Shown: in pieces, positions 56,987-64,000 of the stretch
Layout of the letters: each line of letters opens with the position of its first letter
Numbering within the stretch: the stretch's first letter is position 1
Origin: Chrysomallon squamiferum
Taxonomy: Eukaryota; Mollusca; Gastropoda; Neomphalida; Peltospiridae
NCBI GenBank assembly: GCA_012295275.1
Contig: CM022671.1
Span: forward strand, 21,177,822 to 21,241,821
DNA: 64,000 nt
Direction: 5' to 3'
Notes under the pieces: model-generated
What the model saw: only the letters and a program-made list of their open reading frames with translations
Told to the model about the DNA's origin: nothing
Databases searched by the model: none
Program-made: the position numbers and the translations under genes

Positions 56987-57849
56987 TGTGAGTGCTTCTC
57001 TGATTATTTATTTTCGTTTTTTCATTTACCAAGATATACAGTCATGTTAATAGTTTAGAGACGTAACATGAAATACTTTATCATCATCTTCATCATCACC
57101 ATTATTATTAAAAATTGTTTATTATTAACATCTTCACCATTTCGTTTCCTGTTTCTTTGTCTTCTTCTCTTTTAATAAAATAATAAATACAAGGAGGCGC
57201 TAATTCCTTAAACCTCTTAATTCCTTCTTTTCTTGTACTTATTCTTCTTAAATACGCACAACACAAACATACAAACACACGAACACCAAAATTAGTTATA
57301 GATTTACTCAATAATGTAATTATCTTCCTTATTTTTGCCAAAAAGAATTAATGATTCATCGAAAGCAAGTGAATTAATGTATTAATGGACTGAAAAACGT
57401 AAAGCAAACCGAAATTAAAAATAACCAAAAAAACATCAAGTTAATTAAGTTTTAATTTACTTGTTATCAATAATCCAATACATAATTACATCAAAGGTAA
57501 TATCTACATTATTTAGTATGCGGGGTGTATAACATTTATTAATCTTGAAACGCTGTAGAGATATATATGGCAATGCCATGGATTCGATGAATAATAATTT
57601 TTAAAATTCTGAAACGGAAAACAAGTTCGTATTTCCCTTTTCTCTTCTTTAATTATTAATATGCTATTTTTGTATCAAGAAAAAGAAAAAGAACATATTA
57701 ACACAAAAGAAACAAAAAATAATCTGTTTCTTTGATTGTCTGTAAAATTATTTATTCTTTCTTTCATAAATTTTATTATAACAGGGAAAAGTTTAGGTTC
57801 TTTTCAAAGGACTGAAATTTGGATTCAACAGCTAGTGATTCTTCTAAAA
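53182..57849. other. RNF215 upstream region and GPCR 5' flank
   Basis: No gene is recognised. Microsatellites include ATT 54432-54480, GA 54781-54860, poly(A) near 55483-55515, GT 55698-55747, ACT 56421-56510 and GT 56930-56987. An acceptor-like TTATAACAG ends at 57784, so the GPCR may have an upstream non-coding exon in this region. Confidence 0.5.
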
Positions 57850-58857
57850 ATGGCTGTCGTGTTTACAAACTCCAGCGTGACGCACACGTATCACAGTTTG
57901 GCTATCGGCGTCACCATTTCCATTTTTTCACTGGTTGGAACAATAGGAAATAGTCTCATACTTTACGTGTTTGGATTTCGATTTCCTAAATCACCGTTCA
58001 ACGTCCTTGTGACTGTTCTAGCAGTGTTTGACCTCTTGATCTCCGTTTTATTCATGCCGATAGATGTCTTGTTTCTGCTGCACGACGATTTGTTACAGTA
58101 TCGTTTAGAGCTTTGCCAGTTCGGTTTCGTAATGATGGATCTGTCCATGGTGGCTACAAGTTTCTTGCTCTGTGATGTAGCCTACACTCGATATCGAATG
58201 ATCTGCTACCCTTTGACGAAACAAGTCACTATGCACCATGTGAATGTAACCATTGCAGCTGCAACAATCAGTGCAATATTAGTGAGTATTATCTCGTTTT
58301 TCGCCACGTTGGTGATTGATATTCCTATAGGGAAAAGTCTTGTTATCCTCGACTGCGGCATTGGTTACAACAAATACGGCAATGTTTACATCGGCTATTA
58401 TATCATAATGTTGACGTTGATCAGCTCTGTTGTGGCTTTGATGTCTGTTTTCTACATCAAAACTGCCAAATCTTTGATTCATCGAAGGAGAGTGACAGCA
58501 GGACCGAATCATATGCACTCCAAAAACATGACTGAAATTCTAGGTATAAACAACCGTGAAGATTCCGGAACAAATTTAATATTGGAAGCAAGGCGCCGGA
58601 AGGAAGCGTTGCGCAGGTCAAGGACGATCAGTTCAGTCATGATGATGTTCTCAGTGACTTTTTGTTTCGCCGTGTCTTATTTGCCTTATTTTGCAATGTT
58701 ATCCATTTGTTTTGTCTTTCACACCTCGCTCTGTGTCAGTTTGGCAGGGTACTCTGCCTTTTTTCGGTCAGTTTATATCAGCAATGTGGCCAACTGTATC
58801 ATCTACGCATGTTTCTCGAGCGAATTTCGAGGCGAAATAAAACTGTTGTTGCGGTAG
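57850..58857 (+). CDS. Rhodopsin-class GPCR, single exon, atypical motifs
   Basis: A single-exon frame of 335 residues from ATG 57850 (MAVVFTNSSV); the open frame upstream of this ATG has no earlier ATG. Seven hydrophobic segments lie at about 17-40, 50-75, 90-112, 132-157, 180-203, 261-288 and 298-320. Class A landmarks: N34 in TIGNSLILY (TM1), D61 in LAVFDLL (TM2), C89 and C169 for the extracellular disulfide, R114 at the end of TM3, and P279 in TM6. N-terminal NSS and THT suggest glycosylation at N7. Unusual: the (D/E)RY triplet reads TRY, the TM6 CWxP is SYLP, and the TM7 NPxxY is NCIIY. Loop 3 is basic (HRRR, ARRRKEALRRSR). The C-tail after TM7 is only about 15 residues with no palmitoylation cysteine. 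Ligand unknown; a peptide or amine receptor of an invertebrate expansion is possible. Confidence 0.85.
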   Translation: MAVVFTNSSVTHTYHSLAIGVTISIFSLVGTIGNSLILYVFGFRFPKSPFNVLVTVLAVFDLLISVLFMPIDVLFLLHDDLLQYRLELCQFGFVMMDLSMVATSFLLCDVAYTRYRMICYPLTKQVTMHHVNVTIAAATISAILVSIISFFATLVIDIPIGKSLVILDCGIGYNKYGNVYIGYYIIMLTLISSVVALMSVFYIKTAKSLIHRRRVTAGPNHMHSKNMTEILGINNREDSGTNLILEARRRKEALRRSRTISSVMMMFSVTFCFAVSYLPYFAMLSICFVFHTSLCVSLAGYSAFFRSVYISNVANCIIYACFSSEFRGEIKLLLR

Positions 58858-59198
58858 TCGCCTGAACGTACGATTGATCAAAATGGTTTGTAACAAAATG
58901 ATTTGTTACTGTTGGTCCACTTGTTTATTGCAGTCACCAAATGTGTGTAATACTTACTGGGAACTGTCAAGTACTGAATGCGAGCTCGTACACTTCTTTG
59001 TTTCTTTGATTCTAACACGAGGATCGGGAGATGATGCACTATTTTCTGAAATTCTGGACCAGTCTTTATAAGAGAGCAAATATATTTATTTACTGACCTC
59101 ATTTTATATATTTTGTTTAAAATCCTTTTTATTTATGTATGTATGTACAGATGTGTGTGTATATATATTATGTATGTGTGTTTCATCAAATCATTAGA

Positions 59199-59264
<66 letters not shown>

Positions 59265-59763
59265 AATGACGGTGATGATGTTAATATAAAATCATTTATT
59301 TTATGGTTTGTTTTTAGTGTGGATAAAAACATATTGATCACTGTTACAAATTACAATGGAGGAAAAATGTATAATATACTGGTACACGATCGTATTTGTT
59401 TATATTTTTGATATACTGAGTTGGTATTAAAACATGTTCCACGTGTGTCTTCTGCTTGTTATTGCACAAATACAGCATCAGTCAAGGTAAGAGGATCCAC
59501 TGAAGAACTAATTATGGGGAAATAATCAGTTTCCTCCCGAAGAATTTACTGGAGGTGTGGGCAGCCATTTTCTCCGAATAGTCACAGATGCAATTTGACA
59601 TGCCCTGTACTAATTCAGAATTAGCTCGATATTAGATGGGAAATTATCCCAAATTATGAATGAAAGTTTCTTCTGACGGCATTTAAAAAAAAAAAAAATA
59701 ATAAACCAGATAATTTTATTTTGCAATAAGTACTGTGTTTAAAATATAGTTTATTAAAATTAC

Positions 59764-59802
<39 letters not shown>

Positions 59803-60285
59803 TATATTTTTGGAGAGTTTTGTTTATTATAGATTTTGTTAATAAAAAATTGCTTATTATATTTTTCCATTATTGCTGCTGTCAGCTGAAATTGGAAACA
59901 TTTCCATTGTTAGCTTACTGCAGTATAATTATCTGCCAAATCACATTAAATATACCATATCAAATTTCCATCGAGATGGTCTTAACATAAATTTTTCCTT
60001 TCATTAAAAAAAATTTAGTTGTTTGTTTAATTAATGAACCTTTCACTGTTCGCCTTATTACAATCACAGCAACAACAGTTGTTTAAAAAATATAAAAACA
60101 AAACAAAAGACAAGATCCTGTAATAATAATAAGATCAGTCTCTATCGTTCATTTCTTTAATGTCCTGCACCAAAATGCTTGGATTAAGTCTTTTAAAATA
60201 CCGTGCTTTAACAAATAATAAATGTTCACAATATACTTTGCGTATGAGTGTGTGAGTTTCTCATGAATCAATGTGGTATGTATAT

Positions 60286-60387
<102 letters not shown>

Positions 60388-60764
60388 AAGAAATAATTTT
60401 AGAATAAAAAAACTTAAAGGTTTATTGGTAAAAAAGTGGATATATGAAAATTTCCTTTAGCTTTTAGTAATTAAAAATGTATTAACGTTTTACTTGTATT
60501 AATTCCATGCAGTCTTTGAAACATGATTTAATGTCTGCGGACTGAGAGAACAAAACCGAGCTCAATAATAAATTCAATAACCTTTGATAACCAAAACTGT
60601 GTGGTTGTTTTTAAATGAACGAATTTGATTAAATTAATTTTACAAAGTGGTATTTAAATGTTGTAACAATAAAGCATGCACTCACTTTACGTGTCCTTCG
60701 CTTAATACCGGTAATGTAGCAAACAAAACATGCATCAACACAGTTACAAACAACTGTTTAATAA

Positions 60765-60846
<82 letters not shown>

Positions 60847-61241
60847 GTAATAATAATAATAAATAATAAGTATTAAATATAAGATATTTATTTAGAATTA
60901 GGAAAAGAACCCACAACCTTAGGCACGATAAAATTTGCTTGCACTTTCGTGCCATCTTTCAATAGTAAACTGAATACAACATCATCCACCGCAGACTTTC
61001 AGTAATATCTGATTTATGGACTAATTTAACTTGTATTACGTAATCATTTATTTGAAAACTGGATTATCCTAGTGTTGTCTAATTCATGCTTTATGCTAAA
61101 TCTTTAAGTATTTGGTTTTCTAACGGGGGTGCTGGAGGTGGATAATGTGATATGGTAGATAAAACGTATGTACGTAGCTCGTAAGTTATTCAGTATATAA
61201 GTTATTCGTGAGATCACTACCCTAGGAACTAAAAAAAACAA

Positions 61242-61401
61242 GATGGGGTTTCAAATCAAATGTCTTCATTAATGGGCGATCCCTGATACAGAAATATTAA
61301 AGTATACAACACTGTAGCTATGATGGGGTTTCAAATCAAAGGTCTTCATTAATGGGTGATCCTTGATACAGAAATATTAAAGTATACAACACTGTAGCTA
61401 T
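61242..61401. repeat. 80-bp tandem duplication
   Basis: GATGGGGTTTCAAATCAAA begins at 61242 and again at 61322; both copies end ACTGTAGCTAT. They differ at about three positions, so the duplication is recent. It lies about 0.6 kb beyond the Gypsy remnant. Confidence 0.92.
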
Positions 61402-61984
61402 GACGTCTTCTAGGAGGTCAAGCTGATCAGGTTCTTAGAACCGTATTTAATTAATACGAAGCATGGTGAAAATTCTACAGATGTAAAATGAGAACAAAGC
61501 AAACAAAAACATCACCAAACCAAAAACAAAACCCTTGATGTTTAGATAAAAAGAAAATAATTATAAACGAATATATTCAACAGTAATATTATTAAATACA
61601 TAATGTCAGTATATAGTTCATAATACACAAACGCGAGAAGTCAGTTACATGTATTTAAATATTAATATCAATTGTCAGAGTTCGTTAGTCATGGCTTCCA
61701 GGAGGAGTTATCCATGAGTAAAACTGCTAAAATTCAGTATTCCATATCCATATTATTACATGATACCATAATCGTATATACAAGTAGAAGTAACAAAATA
61801 TGAAACTTGTAAATGTATTGATATAGTCCCACTGAGTCATATATTATGAAATAAACTGTCAGGGTAAAATAGGTGATTATTATATTACTTAAGGAATTGT
61901 TGAAGTTCATTCAATCCTAATTGATATCAGTTTCACCTAGTCCCATCTACGAAAAGTAATCTTCTCACGTAATGCATTAGGTAC

Positions 61985-62866
61985 AATCATCTAGCATAAC
62001 ATATTGCCGTCGATGACACGATACAGAATGTTATCTAACTGCTTTATTTTCTCCCATTGCCTTGCCAAACCTTTCACTAATCTAGACTCATTTGTTAACT
62101 GATTAACAGTAGCATTATGATCGAACGTTTGCCAAAAATAAAGAAATCTCTTTCTATTAGTAAGAAAAGAACTGTTAGTGGATTCAGCCACTTTCCTGGG
62201 AATTCATTCATGATTGCCTTTTGGCATCATCAGTGCAACCCTTGGCATACTGACGATTCAAAGCATCAGCATTGACATTACTTTTACCTGATCGATACTT
62301 CATCACGAAGCTAAATTCACCCATTTGAGGTACCCAGTGCATTTCTATGGCTCCAAGTTCGGCAGTTTTGAGACATGATAGTGGGGTGTTATCCGTGAAT
62401 ACCACAAACTGTGAACCAACAAGTACTCACGAAAATTATCTGTAACTGCCCATTTTAAAGCCAAGAATTCAAGTTTCATTGAGCTATAGTTTGCATCATT
62501 GTTCAGCTGGTTTTAGGCTTCGACAGGCGTAAGAAATAACCACTCGTCGACCATCTTGCTCTTGAGATAGAACAGCTCCGAAACCCTGAAAATTGGCATC
62601 AGTCTCAACAATGAAAAGTTCCTGTAGTCAGCTTAACTTTTAATTTGTTAAAAACGTGATCGCATGACTGATCCCAGCATTCCTAAAAAGCTTTTAGAAC
62701 TAAAGGAACCTTTCTGACAATTTTGTTTTCTTTTTCTTCCCACCAGCTATAGTAACTGGCCAGTCCAACAAATGACCTCAGTTCAGTTTCTCTTGTTGGC
62801 ATTTTAAACTCTTTGACAAGTGTAATCTTATCAGGATCAGCAGAAATACCTGACTGTATTACTAGT
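61985..62866 (-). mobile_element. Degraded Ty3/Gypsy retrotransposon pol fragment
   Basis: Reading the minus strand downward: at about 62856-62740 the end of reverse transcriptase (SADPDKI, ELRSFVGLASYY); at about 62610-62400 the RNase H region (VETDAN-QGFGAVLSQ, SMKLEFLALKWAV); at 62400-62208 its end (VFTDNTPLS, VMKYRSGKSNVNADALNRQ); and at 62191-61991 the linker before integrase (FLYFWQTF, LARQWEKI). At least two single-base frameshifts (near 62515 and 62420) and internal stops break the frame. Catalytic RT motifs and integrase are not seen, so this is a truncated dead copy. No LTRs were identified. Confidence 0.85.
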
Positions 62867-63528
62867 ATTACTCAAAAAACACAATTAGCATCTACTAACT
62901 TATACTTCTACAACAACATCATCATCAACAAATTATGTTATTATTAATGCTGCTGCAGTTTCTACCACTACTGTTATACCTTTACGAAAAGCCCTGGTAA
63001 GAGCAAAGCCGTGTTAGACATAAAATTTCACCAACGACGCTACTGAACTAAAACAACCAGTTCACTGAATAAATCTTGTACACTGTCTTTCTCTAAGCTG
63101 AGATGAGAGAGCATATATCAGTTAAAGAAAAGAAGAGAAAAAAAAAACACAAGGAAAATATTGAGAATAGCTTGTTATTTTTTTCTTTTAATTTTTACTT
63201 GCCTGTGTAAATATATCAATTATGACGGTTAAAACGAAAAGCGCATGGTAATTATTTTCCGTTTAGCTGTGTAACGATTATAATTATATTTGTCAGCCAT
63301 CACGGCAATTTCTGGCTCTGTAATTCAATTGTGAAAGTGGAAGTAATGTAATTTTCAGGACAGAGACATACACGGTTTGATCAGAATTAGAGGAACAGAA
63401 AAAAGTAATTTCCCTGAAATAAAAAGAAACATTGGAAATATATATTTACAATTGTTTTTTTTTTTTTTTTTTTTTGTCTCTCTCTTTTGTTTTTGGTATT
63501 ATAATAACATTTTTAAACATTTGTTAAA

Positions 63529-63563
<35 letters not shown>

Positions 63564-64000
63564 AATATGTATGTGTATCTATACACATGTATATATTTTA
63601 ACAAATGCTTAATAATTTTAATACATTTTACAAATACTAAGCCAAACACAAAGAAATAAAAATAAAAATATTATCAAACATAACAAACTATAAAATCAAC
63701 TTCTAGTACTAAAACAATAACTACTATTACTACAACAACTGTTGCTGTCACTACTGCTACAACTACCACCACCACCACCACCACGACCATCACCACCACT
63801 ACTACTAATTATTATACATTTAATAACAAGAACAATCGTGAATTTTTAGTCAGTATTATCAGCATTCTATGTATCTTTCTATAAAGTACAAAATGGATGA
63901 AACACAAGAACAGACATTCGCTGAAGTCATTCCCAGTGTACACAATTAAACCTGACTGAGTTGTTTATGTTAAGTCCATTCTTGATTAAAAAAGTTGTTT
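62867..64000. other. Right-end non-coding region
   Basis: AT-rich DNA with a poly(T) run at about 63456-63475, a TATGTA/TATATG tract at 63530-63575 and CTA/CCA-type trinucleotides at 63720-63810. No gene is supported. Confidence 0.5.

Overview
The window is nuclear DNA from an intron-bearing animal. It is strongly AT-rich and full of long di-, tri- and pentanucleotide microsatellites. Coding exons stand out as GC-richer islands joined by clean GT-AG introns of roughly 0.1-1.6 kb. Gene content (PRR11, SKA2, RNF215 and FBXO39 relatives, a rhodopsin-class GPCR, a coiled-coil/Death-domain protein) and a decayed Ty3/Gypsy element fit an invertebrate metazoan, most plausibly a lophotrochozoan such as a mollusc. 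That taxonomic placement is an inference. I built the gene models by hand from splice sites and reading-frame continuity; there is no transcript evidence.

Layout. 2-145 (+) is the last exon of an unrecognised gene. 2991-7587 (+) is a four-exon coiled-coil protein ending in a Death domain. 7.86-8.54 kb is a 335-bp tandem duplication. 9717-11707 (+) is an FBXO39-like F-box gene with three coding exons. 18697-14837 (-) is PRR11. 20729-19428 (-) is an intronless PLP enzyme of the isopenicillin-N-epimerase-like class V aminotransferase group. 21186-26463 (+) is SKA2, divergent from the PLP gene over a 457-bp promoter with paired CCAAT boxes. 43597-27815 (-) holds four more FBXO39-like genes in tandem (called D, C, B, A in transcription order), with a ~0.9-kb terminal-inverted-repeat element upstream of B. 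53181-46413 (-) is RNF215, a PA-TM-RING ubiquitin ligase in ten coding exons. 57850-58857 (+) is a single-exon GPCR. 62.86-61.98 kb (-) is a frameshifted Ty3/Gypsy pol remnant.

How the genes relate. SKA2 (spindle/kinetochore) and PRR11 (cell cycle) are neighbours in a head-to-head pair in human, and here they are again divergent neighbours with one intronless enzyme gene between them. The predicted SKA2 is more than twice the human length, and its C-terminus resembles the microtubule-binding winged helix normally found in SKA1. The five FBXO39-like genes form a local expansion of a substrate-receptor family. All five carry a CRE-like site (TGACGTCA or one mismatch) within about 100 bp upstream of the start codon, suggesting one shared regulatory programme. 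Two of them (A and B) have a single-base frameshift next to a short homopolymer, which is either early decay or an assembly error.
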